A stretch of 64,000 nucleotides of DNA from positions 371,302 to 435,301 of the forward strand of contig NZ_RCZG01000004.1 in assembly GCF_006439015.1 (NCBI RefSeq). The letters run 5' to 3'. The position numbers and the translations under genes were made by a program. The stretch is from Mycolicibacterium hodleri (lineage in GTDB: Bacteria; Actinomycetota; Actinomycetes; Mycobacteriales; Mycobacteriaceae). Shown piece by piece: positions 21,021 to 31,136 of the stretch; positions within the stretch are counted from its first letter, which is position 1, and every line of letters starts with the position of its first letter. The notes beneath the pieces were generated by a model. The model was not told the origin of the DNA, did not search any database, and was given only the letters and a program-made list of their open reading frames with translations.

Positions 21021-22039
21021 TCGTCCTGGCCATCGAGAGTTCCTGTGATGAGACGGGAGTCGGCATCTGCCGGTTGGACGACGACGGCACCGTGACGCTG
21101 TTGGCGGACGAGGTTGCCTCCAGCGTCGACGAGCACGCCCGGTTCGGCGGCGTGGTCCCCGAGATCGCGTCGCGCGCGCATCTCGAAGCACTCGGCCCCA
21201 CCATGCGCCGGGCGCTCGCGCAGGCGGGCATCGACAAGCCGGACGTGGTAGCAGCCACCATCGGACCGGGACTCGCAGGCGCCTTGCTGGTGGGTGTTGC
21301 CGCAGCCAAGGCATACTCGGCCGCCTGGGAGGTGCCGTTCTACGCGGTCAACCATCTCGGGGGGCATCTCGCCGCCGACGTCCTCGACCATGGCCCACTG
21401 CCGGAGAGCGTCGGGCTGCTGGTGTCGGGCGGGCACACCAACCTGCTGCACGTGCGGTCGCTCGGGCAGCCGATCGAAGAGCTGGGCAGCACCGTCGACG
21501 ATGCGGCAGGGGAGGCCTACGACAAGATCGCCAGGTTGCTCGGCCTCGGCTACCCGGGCGGCCGGGTGCTCGACGACTTGGCGCGCACCGGCGACCGCGA
21601 CGCGATCGTGTTCCCGCGGGGGATGACCGGGCCGCGCGACGCCCCCTATGCGTTCAGCTTCTCGGGACTGAAGACGGCGGTCGCCAGATACGTCGAGTCC
21701 CACCCCGACGCCGCGACCGCGGACGTGGCGGCGGGCTTTCAAGAGGCGGTCGCCGATGTGCTCACCAAGAAGGCGCTGCGCGCCGCGGACGCACTCGGGG
21801 TGAAGACGCTATTGATTGCAGGCGGCGTCGCCGCCAACTCCCGGTTGCGGGAGCTCGCCGAGGAGCGTTGCTCGGCCGCGGGTGTGACACTCCGGGTGCC
21901 ACGGCCACGGCTGTGTACGGACAACGGAGCCATGATCGCGTCGTTCGCCGCCCACCTGATCGCGGCAGGTGCGCCGCCGTCGCAGCTGGCTGTCGCGACC
22001 GACCCCGGCTTGCCAGTGGTGAGGGGACAGGTCGCGTGA
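21017..22039 (+). CDS. tsaD: tRNA N6-threonylcarbamoyladenosine transferase TsaD
   Basis: A 340-residue catalytic subunit of t6A synthesis (Gcp/Kae1 family). It begins [14 protein letters not shown]. The iron/zinc site HLGGH places His113 and His117 four apart. [10 protein letters not shown] and the C-terminal [11 protein letters not shown] nucleotide loop are present, with the late metal-binding Asp in [13 protein letters not shown] 21017 overlaps the rimI stop. It is the last gene of the chain; groES begins 243 nt further on with its own promoter. Confidence 0.96.
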   Translation: MIVLAIESSCDETGVGICRLDDDGTVTLLADEVASSVDEHARFGGVVPEIASRAHLEALGPTMRRALAQAGIDKPDVVAATIGPGLAGALLVGVAAAKAYSAAWEVPFYAVNHLGGHLAADVLDHGPLPESVGLLVSGGHTNLLHVRSLGQPIEELGSTVDDAAGEAYDKIARLLGLGYPGGRVLDDLARTGDRDAIVFPRGMTGPRDAPYAFSFSGLKTAVARYVESHPDAATADVAAGFQEAVADVLTKKALRAADALGVKTLLIAGGVAANSRLRELAEERCSAAGVTLRVPRPRLCTDNGAMIASFAAHLIAAGAPPSQLAVATDPGLPVVRGQVA

Positions 22040-22101
22040 CGCCGAGATCGATCGAATTCCGCTCCGTGCACGACTCGGATCCCAAGACCTGGAAGTCACC
22101 C

Positions 22102-22129
22102 TTGAGGAATTAGCACTCGCATGTATAGA
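22102..22129 (+). promoter_or_regulatory. groES-groEL1 promoter
   Basis: TTGAGG and TATAGA are 16 nt apart, and the -10 lies inside the CIRCE operator. Transcription would start near 22137, giving a leader of about 145 nt before groES. Confidence 0.6.
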
Positions 22130-22136
22130 GTGCTAA
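22110..22136. promoter_or_regulatory. CIRCE operator (HrcA binding site)
   Basis: A perfect TTAGCACTC-N9-GAGTGCTAA, identical to the CIRCE consensus. HrcA bound here would block RNA polymerase at the overlapping -10 and release it on heat shock, controlling groES-groEL1. Confidence 0.95.
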
Positions 22137-22282
22137 CTGGCAGGCGGCCCATCCCCGCTCCGGCTCCCGCGACGACGGCGTGAGGTCACGGACGCTTGCC
22201 GAACATCTGGTCAATGCTAGTAAACCGTGAGAGTCCGGGATCTGTCCCGGATCGCACCCCAACAAATGTGGAGGGCTCCATC

Positions 22283-22585
22283 GTGGCGAGCGTGAACATC
22301 AAGCCACTCGAGGACAAGATCCTCGTTCAGGCCAATGAGGCCGAGACTACGACCGCTTCCGGTCTGGTCATTCCCGACACCGCCAAGGAGAAGCCGCAGG
22401 AAGGCACCGTCGTCGCAGTTGGCCCCGGCCGCTGGGACGAGGATGGCGAAAAGCGCATCCCCCTGGACGTCGCCGAGGGCGACACCGTCATCTACAGCAA
22501 GTACGGCGGCACCGAGATCAAGTACAACAATGAGGAGTACCTGATCCTGTCCGCACGCGACGTGCTGGCAGTCGTCTCCAAGTAA
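22283..22585 (+). CDS. groES: Co-chaperonin GroES (Cpn10)
   Basis: A 100-residue Cpn10 beginning [15 protein letters not shown]. The mobile loop that docks on GroEL is [17 protein letters not shown], and the C-terminus is [15 protein letters not shown] 22283 gives the canonical start, with a GGAGGGC site upstream; frames beginning further upstream are in the leader. It is controlled by the CIRCE element at 22110-22136. groEL1 follows after 95 nt holding a strong hairpin. Confidence 0.97.
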   Translation: MASVNIKPLEDKILVQANEAETTTASGLVIPDTAKEKPQEGTVVAVGPGRWDEDGEKRIPLDVAEGDTVIYSKYGGTEIKYNNEEYLILSARDVLAVVSK

Positions 22586-22596
22586 GCATCAGCATT

Positions 22597-22640
22597 CCGC
22601 CCCGGAGGTCCCCGTCACATGCGGGTGATGTCCGGGGCGG
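22597..22640 (+). terminator. Intercistronic hairpin groES-groEL1
   Basis: A perfect 10-bp stem (CCGCCCCGGA / TCCGGGGCGG) with a 24-nt loop lies between the two genes. It could partly terminate transcription, or protect the groES message after processing and so set the GroES:GroEL1 ratio. Confidence 0.55.
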
Positions 22641-22665
22641 CATGCGTTGTGTCTCATCTACGTAG

Positions 22666-24306
<1,641 letters not shown>

Positions 24307-24397
24307 GGCACTGGTCAACGCATCGGCCCTCGGCGCTCGGGCACGTTTCAGGGGGGTCGCAACACTGTTCGTTGATGGGCGGTGGCATAACACGCAG

Positions 24398-24430
24398 GCG
24401 CTCGGCTGGGGTATCCCAGTCGAGCGCTTT
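24398..24430 (+). terminator. Terminator after groEL1
   Basis: A 13-bp stem (GCGCTCGGCTGGG / CCCAGTCGAGCGC, one G-T pair) with a 4-nt GTAT loop is followed by TTT. It lies 92 nt past the groEL1 stop and is the best intrinsic terminator in this part of the window. Confidence 0.75.
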
Positions 24431-24815
24431 GCGTGGACGGCTCTTCCGAGTTGCTGGCCGATGTGTTCGGCTCTGCGGGTCCGGACCCGCTGAGGTGAGT
24501 GGCCCCGGAAAGTTCTGACGCAGCAGTCCGCTCGGTGGTCTGGGTGGCGCCCGGTGGAGGAGAAGCCGGAGCCTTCTTGCTGTCGTCGGTCCTGCCTGAC
24601 TGGTACCTCTCTGGCTAACATATGGCTGTGAATGTCGAACGTCTTACGCGCTCTTAGATTGACCCGTTACGATGGTGTTTGTCTGGCGAGATCTAGATTT
24701 CGGGTAATCAGACAAACCAGTGAGCGAACTAGAGCCCATAGTGAATCTGCGGTCGGACACCTCCGCCGATCGATGGGGCGCGACGAACGCTCCCGACGAA
24801 GTCCGGAAGACGTAG
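24431..24815. other. Intergenic stretch with a 9-bp inverted repeat
   Basis: No credible gene is seen. At 24677-24717 there is a perfect inverted repeat (GTTTGTCTG / CAGACAAAC, 23-nt spacer) in a locally AT-richer stretch, about 100 nt before the HTH gene. It may be an operator or the leader of that gene. Confidence 0.4.
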
Positions 24816-25145
24816 ATGGGCACACGCAACGCCGCCCACTCGCGCGGAGGCATTGATTCCGACGCGATCACACGGATAGAAGATGCAGCCAGCGTCGTTC
24901 GTTTGGCGCGGACGAACCCAAGCTGCTCTGACGCGCTCATCGCGGCAGAGGGGGAATTGAGCATCGCAGCCCAGTCTGCCAACGACCTCGGTGTCTCATG
25001 GCAGACGATCGGTGAAACCCTCGGCGTGGCACGGGGAAATGCGTACAAACGGTACCGTCGCAGGCCCGTGACAGAGACGGATAGCCACTCGTCCTCCCTT
25101 GCCCCACCGCGGCGGCCCCGGCACAAGCCCGACTGTCAGATCTAA
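24816..25145 (+). CDS. Small helix-turn-helix protein
   Basis: A 109-residue protein. Residues ~55-85 contain an HTH-like segment, NDLGVSWQTIGETLGVARGN, followed by basic AYKRYRRRP; this resembles small mycobacterial proteins with a GVSW-x2-IG-x2-LGVSRQAA motif. Residues 20-50 form a probable helix (ITRIEDAASVVRLARTN). The C-terminus is polar and disordered. It starts at ATG 24816 after GGAAGACG. It is probably a DNA-binding regulator; the target is unknown. It lies in a block absent from the equivalent H37Rv position, and its base composition is less GC-rich than the flanking chaperone genes. Confidence 0.55.
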   Translation: MGTRNAAHSRGGIDSDAITRIEDAASVVRLARTNPSCSDALIAAEGELSIAAQSANDLGVSWQTIGETLGVARGNAYKRYRRRPVTETDSHSSSLAPPRRPRHKPDCQI

Positions 25146-25217
25146 CGCCGTGGTTGGCACTCACGGCGACTGGCGTAACCGTCACGAGCGCACCCAAGCC
25201 GCTTAGGCCTCTCGGCT

Positions 25218-25589
25218 TTAGAGGTCCTTCATCGGGACACCGGTCTTGGACTGGCCGTCGCGTTGTCGGGATGCAACGTCACTTATGCGCTGGTGTGCAG
25301 AAAGCACGAGGCCGTCGAACTCCATACGTCGATCTGGTTCCTTGGTCCGGGCAAGCTGCACCAGGTCCTTCAAGATCTGTTCGGCCACCAGGCGGAGCTT
25401 GATGTTGTGAGCCTGCGACTGCCTACGCAATACCTCGAACGCGTCGTCAGCGTCGATGCCGTAGACGAACATGAGCATGCCCTTGGTCTGCTCGATCAGG
25501 GCCTGATGTTGAAAGTGCTCCCGTGCGTCATCCCAGACTTGCTGTTCGTTCTCCCAGAAGGAGTTGCCAGACGACTCTTGCGAACTCAT
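25218..25589 (-). CDS. ANTAR-domain protein
   Basis: A 123-residue protein whose middle (about residues 25-75) reads as an ANTAR helix bundle: ALIEQTKGMLMFVYGIDADDAFEVLRRQS, then the LRLVAEQILKDLV helix. ANTAR domains bind paired hairpins in nascent RNA and block termination. No receiver or GAF domain precedes it, so it is a stand-alone ANTAR of the type common in mycobacteria. ATG 25589 is chosen because GAGGGAACGGAG lies directly upstream; a longer frame to 25667 has no such site. RNA targets are unknown. Confidence 0.75.
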   Translation of the reverse strand: MSSQESSGNSFWENEQQVWDDAREHFQHQALIEQTKGMLMFVYGIDADDAFEVLRRQSQAHNIKLRLVAEQILKDLVQLARTKEPDRRMEFDGLVLSAHQRISDVASRQRDGQSKTGVPMKDL

Positions 25590-26080
25590 CTCCGTTCCCT
25601 CCGCGGCACGATCTCGCCGCCACGGATGGACGTCGTGGACCGACAACCACGTGAGTTGTACGGACACTCTGCCGGGGGCCCGGGGCAGCTGTGCTTAGGC
25701 GGAGTATAAGCGTCACTGCGTCAAGAATGGTCGCCGTTGAGCGTCCCACTGACAGGGGTTTTAGCCCGCTGCGGCGCGTCGAATCTCCGTTGGTGAAGCA
25801 GTGCGGGTCACCCCGTGCGTTGAGCAGTCAGCTCGTGCTTCGCGCCACTGCGCCGAGTCCTATCCGTTTAGCACGGCGCGGTGTGCCGAGTCTCACGAGC
25901 AAGACGGCCGATGCACGACTATTCATGAGTAAAATGGGAGTTGCTCCTGACCGTGCCATCGATGAGCAACCAACTGCGCACCGATGTGCGCTCGCTTGGC
26001 GGGCAGCGGGCACCTAGTCAAAAGCGTTGAGCGACAGATCAAATGACGTTCGCCATGTCGTGTAGCAGGAGGGCAGTGTT
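25590..26080. other. Intergenic region between ANTAR and exporter genes
   Basis: About 490 bp without a convincing gene; open frames here lack codon bias and family resemblance. It must carry the divergent promoters of the ANTAR gene (minus) and the exporter (plus). A TATACT-like hexamer on the minus strand near 25700 is the only promoter hint. Confidence 0.4.
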
Positions 26081-27571
26081 GTGGAGGTGACCCGTAATCA
26101 CGCGGGCCAGCCGTGGCGGGCACGTCAACGCGAGATCGTGAACCGCCTGGTGCGGGAGACCGATCCGCCGACGGGCAGCCTGCCGCGAATCACCGCGAGC
26201 AACGTGCTCGACGACGCATACAACGCGCGGGTGGGTGAGGTCATCGACCTGGCCGGGACGATCGGCGCAATCCTGATGGGGTCCGGGATGCCTGCAACCG
26301 CCACGATGGACCAGGTAACGGCCATCAGCGGCGCGTACGGCATCGAGCGGTGTGAGGTCGACGTGATCAACACGACGATCCACGTCTCTGCCTACCGGGG
26401 GCCGACGTCGGCGCCCGCCAGCACGCTACACACGGTGCGCACCCGATCGATGGACTTCAGTCGATTGGCGGCCGTCGACCGTTTGATCGGTCGCATTCGT
26501 GCGGGCGAGGTGTCATCGTCGGACGCTCGCGACGAGCTCGACGCCATCAGCTCGGCACCACACCCGTACAAGCGCTGGATCGCCACCCTCGCCTGGGGCG
26601 CACTGGCGTTCGCCACAGCGGGAACTCTCGGGGCGAGTTTGCTGGCCTGTACGGTGAGCGCGCTGAGCGCCATGACGATCGACCGGGTCAACCGGCGACT
26701 CAACAGGCATGGACTGCCGTTCTTCTTTCAGTACGCGGTTGGTGGTGCGATCGCGACCGCGCCACCGCTGGCGCTGTACTGGCTCAGCCCCAGGCTGGGG
26801 TTGCACTTCGAACCGACGGTCGCGATTGCCGCCGGCCTCGTCGTACTGCTTGCCGGGCTTTCATTGGTGGGCTCGGTCGGCGACGTCATCACGGGTGCTC
26901 CGGTGACGGCTGCGGCCCGCTTCTTCGAACTGGTCATGATGACCGCCGCGACGATCGCCGGCGTGGCCTTGGTACTGCACCTCGCCAGTCGCTTCGGTGC
27001 GCCGTTCGTCGCCATCAGTGCCGATGGACCGCCCCCCTTGGCGGAGTTGCCGGCGCGTGTCGCATTCGGCGCGGCGAGCGCGGCCGCGTACGCCCTGGCC
27101 TGCTACGCCGAAAGGTCCGCGGCGGTGGCCGCGGCGTTCGGTGGTGCGGCAGGCACCGTGGTGTTCCTTCTCGCTCAGGGAGCGGGTTTGGGTGCCGTGG
27201 TGGCGTCGTTCGCGGCGGCGGTGTTGATCGGCCTGGTCGGTCGGCTGATGGAACGCCGCAATCTGGCGCCGCCGATGGTCGTGTCGATTACGGGCATCGT
27301 GCCTCTACTGCCGGGCCTCGCGCTGCTGCACGGCATCTACGCGATTCTCAACGAACAGCATGCCGTCGGATTCGGTTCGGTGTTGGGTGCGCTGGCCATC
27401 GGCACGGCGCTGGCGGCCGGTGTCACCTTGGGCGAGTGGAGCTCGTGGAAGGTTCGCAGACGTCCGTTCGCGGATCGCCGTCGTGCACATGCATCACGGC
27501 CATTGCCAGTGCAACGATGGAGAAGAGGCCCATCCCGCAAGGATGGGCCTCTTCTGCGTATGGGTTTCTAG
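26081..27571 (+). CDS. ThrE-like threonine/serine exporter family membrane protein
   Basis: A 496-residue protein with a ~150-residue cytosolic N-terminal domain (DLAGTIGAILMGSGMPATATMD, EVDVINTTIHVS) followed by about ten membrane segments. It matches the two-part ThrE/DUF1212-DUF3815 architecture of Corynebacterium ThrE. Late segments include MVVSITGIVPLLPGLALLHGIY, a family hallmark. GTG 26081 follows an AGGAGGG site. The substrate is likely a small amino acid, but this is inference. The last ~20 codons run through a bidirectional hairpin terminator, so the basic C-terminus may be a by-product of 3'-end change. Confidence 0.8.
   Translation: MEVTRNHAGQPWRARQREIVNRLVRETDPPTGSLPRITASNVLDDAYNARVGEVIDLAGTIGAILMGSGMPATATMDQVTAISGAYGIERCEVDVINTTIHVSAYRGPTSAPASTLHTVRTRSMDFSRLAAVDRLIGRIRAGEVSSSDARDELDAISSAPHPYKRWIATLAWGALAFATAGTLGASLLACTVSALSAMTIDRVNRRLNRHGLPFFFQYAVGGAIATAPPLALYWLSPRLGLHFEPTVAIAAGLVVLLAGLSLVGSVGDVITGAPVTAAARFFELVMMTAATIAGVALVLHLASRFGAPFVAISADGPPPLAELPARVAFGAASAAAYALACYAERSAAVAAAFGGAAGTVVFLLAQGAGLGAVVASFAAAVLIGLVGRLMERRNLAPPMVVSITGIVPLLPGLALLHGIYAILNEQHAVGFGSVLGALAIGTALAAGVTLGEWSSWKVRRRPFADRRRAHASRPLPVQRWRRGPSRKDGPLLRMGF
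27521..27555. terminator. Bidirectional terminator between exporter and whiB3
   Basis: A perfect 15-bp stem (AGAAGAGGCCCATCC / GGATGGGCCTCTTCT) with a 5-nt loop. It serves the convergent genes on both strands and lies inside the 3' end of the exporter reading frame. Confidence 0.8.
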
Positions 27572-27593
27572 GCGTCTGACGTGACTCCTGCGG

Positions 27594-27884
27594 TCATGCG
27601 GTACGGCGGATGCCCCGCTTGAGCAAGAGCTCGCGCTCGGCCTCGCTGAGGCCGCCCCAGATGCCGTAGGGCTCGCCGACCGCGAGAGCGTGCGACCTGC
27701 ACTGAGCGACCACCGGGCAACGCCGGCACATCTCCTTGGCCCGCATTTCGCGCTGGGCCCGAGCGCGGCCTCGCTCGCCGTCGGGATGGAAGAACATCGA
27801 GGAATCGACGCCCCGGCAAAGTCCTGACATCTGCCAATCCCAGATGTCGGCGTTGGGCCCGGGCAACTGCTGCGGCTGTGGCAT
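27594..27884 (-). CDS. whiB3: Redox-responsive regulator WhiB3
   Basis: A 96-residue WhiB protein with the four [4Fe-4S] ligands Cys23, Cys53, Cys56 and Cys62 (C-x2-C-x5-C) and the GIWGG turn at 74-78, followed by a basic C-terminus. WhiB3 senses redox state through its cluster and binds the primary sigma factor to control lipid and redox genes. The N-terminus (MPQPQQLPGPNADIWDWQ) is nearly that of M. tuberculosis WhiB3 as remembered. The sequence before GIRRTA is about 6 residues shorter. A long upstream region is shared with the divergent Rv3415c-like gene. Confidence 0.93.
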   Translation of the reverse strand: MPQPQQLPGPNADIWDWQMSGLCRGVDSSMFFHPDGERGRARAQREMRAKEMCRRCPVVAQCRSHALAVGEPYGIWGGLSEAERELLLKRGIRRTA

Positions 27885-28324
27885 TGGGAAAACCCCTCTC
27901 TACGCACATCTTTCGCGAACGATCGAAAGCGTGAGTCATATAACCGATCCGAGCACGTGTCGCCGATGACTACTCGTGCACACAAACTAGAAGGGCTCGT
28001 GAACATGGGTCAATAGCCCGCGCATGTGCTCAACCACATAGAGGCAGGTCGAGAATTTACATCACGTTCATCAATGCGACGCGCGCGAAACGAGAAAAGT
28101 GATCACTAATCGCCAACCGTGCGATTGCAGTTCGCGTTTGTGCTGTTCGTGCACCACGACGTTCCGTCACCGCTCTCGCACCTCCGCGCCGCAGTTGACA
28201 TGGACGTAACACGACGAACATGAACTGTTAACCGAAGTTGACGACCTCGCCGACGATGGCCGCGACCTCAACCACCAGGTTCCCGCAGTTGGCCGTGTCC
28301 AGCACGTTGATAGCGTCGCCGCGG
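27885..28324. other. Long divergent intergenic region whiB3 / Rv3415c-like gene
   Basis: About 440 bp of locally AT-richer DNA with no gene. Long upstream regions are usual for whiB3, whose expression responds to several signals. Only one promoter (for the rightward gene, listed separately) can be proposed; no clear operator was found. Confidence 0.5.
28289..28316 (+). promoter_or_regulatory. Putative promoter of the Rv3415c-like gene (leaderless)
   Basis: TTGGCC and TAGCGT are 16 nt apart, and the -10 ends 8 nt before ATG 28325. This favours the ATG at 28325 over the longer frame from 28238. Confidence 0.45.
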
Positions 28325-29116
28325 ATGAGTGGATTCGACGAGGTCGCGTTTGGGGAGCATCCCGGCCGTTGGCCGCTACCTGCGGCGGGCAGCCCCATGG
28401 AGCTCTGGCTGCGGGCAGTGGCGGCAGGCGGACAGGGCCGCTACGGCAGCGCGATGACCGACCTCGATTCGCTCGCCCGCTCCCAGTCCTGCCGTGCCGT
28501 GGCGTCGCTCGCCCTCAGCACGCGCGCGTCGTTCGTACGCCAACTCGGCGGACACCGCGCCGCAAGAGCGTGGGACGGTCGAGCGTGGGCGCTGGCGGGT
28601 TCGGACGTCCCGGCCGCCGCCGATGCGCTGATCGGATTGGCGGCCGACGCACTGGGCGTCCGCCGATTTGCACTGTCGGGCCGGTTGTTGGACCGCGCGG
28701 CCGACCTCTTGGCCGGCGACACCACCGTCACCGCGCCGGGCCGGCTGCCGATGCGGCTGGCCTGGGTGAGGGCCGAGCTGGCGATGTTCATCGGCGACGG
28801 CACCGCCGCGGTCGAGCATGCGGAGGGGGCCGTCGACTTGGCGTCGCGGTGGACTTCCGCGCGGCACGTCACGAAGTCCCAGGTCGTGCTCGCAGCGGCC
28901 CTGTGCAGCGTGGGTGACCTGCCAGTCTCCCGCCGAATCGCCGACGGGGCGCTGCAGACCTCAGAGCGGCACGGACTGGTACCGCTGAGCTGGGCCTTGG
29001 CCTGCCTCCTCGTCGACATCGGCAGCGCCGAGCACTCGCCGTCTCGGATCGCCGCTGTTCGCGACCGGCTGGCCGACGTCGTTCGCCACCGAGGCGGCAC
29101 GTGGACGGCGCGGTGA
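28325..29116 (+). CDS. Conserved hypothetical protein (Rv3415c-like)
   Basis: A 263-residue Ala/Arg-rich helical protein between whiB3 and sigD, the place of Rv3415c. Helix-pair patterns such as RAARAWDGRAWALAGSDVPA and ADALIGLAADALGVRRFAL suggest TPR-like repeats along the protein. ATG 28325 (MSGFDEVAFGEHPGRW) is chosen because a leaderless-type promoter lies just before it; in-frame starts from 28238 would add up to 29 low-complexity residues. There is no signal peptide. Function unknown; the gene context suggests a link to sigma-D or WhiB3 regulation, which is inference. Confidence 0.75.
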   Translation: MSGFDEVAFGEHPGRWPLPAAGSPMELWLRAVAAGGQGRYGSAMTDLDSLARSQSCRAVASLALSTRASFVRQLGGHRAARAWDGRAWALAGSDVPAAADALIGLAADALGVRRFALSGRLLDRAADLLAGDTTVTAPGRLPMRLAWVRAELAMFIGDGTAAVEHAEGAVDLASRWTSARHVTKSQVVLAAALCSVGDLPVSRRIADGALQTSERHGLVPLSWALACLLVDIGSAEHSPSRIAAVRDRLADVVRHRGGTWTAR

Positions 29117-29208
29117 ATCAGCGAGGCACGTCCACATCACTACTCTTTAGCTGACCCACCCGCCGGAGATGCCCTGCCCCATCCGTAACGCTGGAGATAC
29201 TGCCCACG

Positions 29209-29787
29209 ATGACAATTTCGGGAGACAGTCTCGATGGTGTCGTTGCCAGAGCGGTGAACGGCGATCGAGATGCACTCCGGGAAGTGCTGGAGACCATCCG
29301 GCCGATCGTCTTCCGGTATTGCCGGGCAAGGATCGGATCAGCGGAACGCAGTGGTCTCTCAGCAGACGACGTGGCTCAGGAGGTCTGCTTGGCTGCCATC
29401 ACGGCGCTGCCGCGCTACAAGGATCAGGGACGACCGTTCCTGGCCTTCGTTTATGGCATCGCCGCGCACAAGGTTGCTGACGCCCATCGCGCTCAGGGGC
29501 GTAATCGTGCCGACGCGACCGACACCCTGCCGGAGCGACCTTCACTCGAGGCCGGCCCGGAGCAGATGGCGATGGACTCCGACGCGGCGCAGCGCATGAA
29601 CAAGCTGCTGGCGATCCTGCCCGAGAAGCAACGCGAGATCCTCGTGCTGCGCGTGGTCGTCGGAATGAGTGCCGAGGAGACCGCCGAGGCCGTGGGCAGC
29701 ACCGCGGGAGCTGTGCGCGTCGCCCAGCACCGGGCGCTGGCACGACTCAAGGGCGAGCTGAACGGAACGGGGCGCACGAATGCCTGA
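29209..29787 (+). CDS. sigD: ECF RNA polymerase sigma factor SigD
   Basis: A 192-residue ECF sigma factor. Region 2 (about residues 25-95) includes LSADDVAQEVCLAAITALPRY (core binding and -10 recognition). Region 4 (about 130-185) includes LPEKQREILVLRVVVGMSAEETAEAV and GSTAGAVRVAQHRALARLK, the -35 recognition helix. It starts at ATG 29209. The gene overlaps rsdA, its anti-sigma factor, by 8 nt, so regulator and antagonist are co-expressed. In M. tuberculosis SigD supports ribosomal and Rpf gene expression and is released by ClpP-dependent RsdA proteolysis. Confidence 0.95.
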   Translation: MTISGDSLDGVVARAVNGDRDALREVLETIRPIVFRYCRARIGSAERSGLSADDVAQEVCLAAITALPRYKDQGRPFLAFVYGIAAHKVADAHRAQGRNRADATDTLPERPSLEAGPEQMAMDSDAAQRMNKLLAILPEKQREILVLRVVVGMSAEETAEAVGSTAGAVRVAQHRALARLKGELNGTGRTNA

Positions 29788-30985
29788 CTTCGGGCGTTGG
29801 AACGCAAGCGGCGGAGATCCGTCGCTGAACGAGATCAACCGGGCCGACCGTTTCTTCGAGTCACTCGCCGCCAAGCAACCCGTGTACTCCACCGATCCCG
29901 AGGAAGCCGAGCTCGCCTTCCTCATGTCGGGTTGGCGGGACGACGTGCGCGACGCACCCGTTACCGCGCCCGTCACACCCCGCGATGCGGTCGAGGCCCT
30001 GCACAGTGGGCTGGCCAAGGACCGACGGCCCCGCAGGTCGTTGGCCGTCGTCGGATCCGTAGCTGCCGCCATGCTGTGCATCGGCGGGTTCGGAACCGCG
30101 GTCTACGGGGCCGGACCGGGCGACGCGTTGTACGGGATGCGGACGTCGCTGTTCGGACAGCAGGAAGCCACCCGAAATGACCAGGTCTCCCTGGCGTCGG
30201 CCCAGCTCGCGCAGGTGCAGCAGCTGATCGACAACGGTCAATGGCAGGAGGCGCAGGACAAGCTCGTCGCCGTGAGCACCACCGTGCAGGACGTCGGTCA
30301 GACCGAGCAGAAGCAACAGCTCGTCGAGCAGTGGAACGCGCTGACGTACAAGGTGGTCCAGCAGGACTCCGCCGCTACGCTTGCACCCGGCGAGCCGTTG
30401 CCCGTGTTGCCGTCCTCGCCGTTGACCTGGATGCCGGTGCCCGTCATTGAGGCATCGACGTCTGAGTCGACCTCTGAGTCGACGTCCACCTCGGTGAGTT
30501 CAACGACGGAATCGTCCGATTCCTCCGAGGCGGTGCCGACGTCGCCGTCCGAGGGCCCGACGGGATCCCCGACTTCTTCATCCGCGCCGGCGCCCGCATC
30601 GTTGACGCCACCCGGCTCTGCTCTGCCGCCCACCGCGTCATCGCCACCGTCGACCAGTGCCGTCGCTTCGGTGCCGCCGAGCACGACGGCGACCACCACG
30701 ACCCCGACGACTACCGCTGCGACGACCACCACGACGACCACCACGACGACCCCCACGACCGCGCCGCGGGAGGCGGAGGCGACCCAGCAGGCGTCGACAT
30801 CAGTCGCGCCGCCCGTGGTTCGGTCGACGTCGACTGCGATCGCCCCGCCACCCGCATCGGCACCTGCCTCCGCACCCGCATCGGTGTCGGCGGAGTCCAG
30901 TCGGCCCGCGACCTCGACGGCGCCCGCAGAACGGCCGAGCACCGAACCGGTCACCACGACGTTGTTTCCACCGGCGAAGGGCTAA
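29780..30985 (+). CDS. rsdA: Anti-sigma-D factor RsdA
   Basis: A 401-residue single-pass membrane protein. The N-terminal cytosolic part (1-85) starts with the SigD-binding region PSLNEINRADRFFESLA. The transmembrane helix is residues ~87-110 (SLAVVGSVAAAMLCIGGFG). The outside part has a helical domain (ARND-type QEATRNDQVSLASAQLAQ) to about residue 200 and then ~200 residues of Ser/Thr/Pro low complexity, including a near poly-Thr run. The N-terminal half is typical RsdA. The long extracellular tail could span the cell wall. It overlaps sigD by 8 nt. Confidence 0.9.
   Translation: MPDFGRWNASGGDPSLNEINRADRFFESLAAKQPVYSTDPEEAELAFLMSGWRDDVRDAPVTAPVTPRDAVEALHSGLAKDRRPRRSLAVVGSVAAAMLCIGGFGTAVYGAGPGDALYGMRTSLFGQQEATRNDQVSLASAQLAQVQQLIDNGQWQEAQDKLVAVSTTVQDVGQTEQKQQLVEQWNALTYKVVQQDSAATLAPGEPLPVLPSSPLTWMPVPVIEASTSESTSESTSTSVSSTTESSDSSEAVPTSPSEGPTGSPTSSSAPAPASLTPPGSALPPTASSPPSTSAVASVPPSTTATTTTPTTTAATTTTTTTTTTPTTAPREAEATQQASTSVAPPVVRSTSTAIAPPPASAPASAPASVSAESSRPATSTAPAERPSTEPVTTTLFPPAKG
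30683..30760 (+). repeat. ACN-codon low-complexity tract in rsdA
   Basis: A run of ACC/ACG codons encodes an almost uninterrupted poly-threonine stretch in the extracellular tail of RsdA. Such tracts are slippage-prone and may differ in length between strains. Confidence 0.7.
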
Positions 30986-31136
30986 AGCTAGCCGGTCCGC
31001 CGTTGCCAGCAAACCTTGGGCTCGGATGGCGTGGAAGGCGAACTCGGCGGAGTCCTCTGCGGACGGGCGATGGCTAACGGGTACGACGCGAGCGCGAGTC
31101 GATCCGAACTGTGTGTGCTGTAGGCGAAGTACGCCG

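Noticed and set aside
24307..24640. tRNA or small RNA gene after groEL1
   Set aside because: No cloverleaf or TTCGAATC-type arm can be drawn; the only structure is the terminator hairpin.
27911..27928. SOS-like sequence upstream of whiB3 (TTCGCGAACGATCGAAAG)
   Set aside because: The two halves do not match TCGAAC-N4-GTTCGA in spacing; only fragments are similar.
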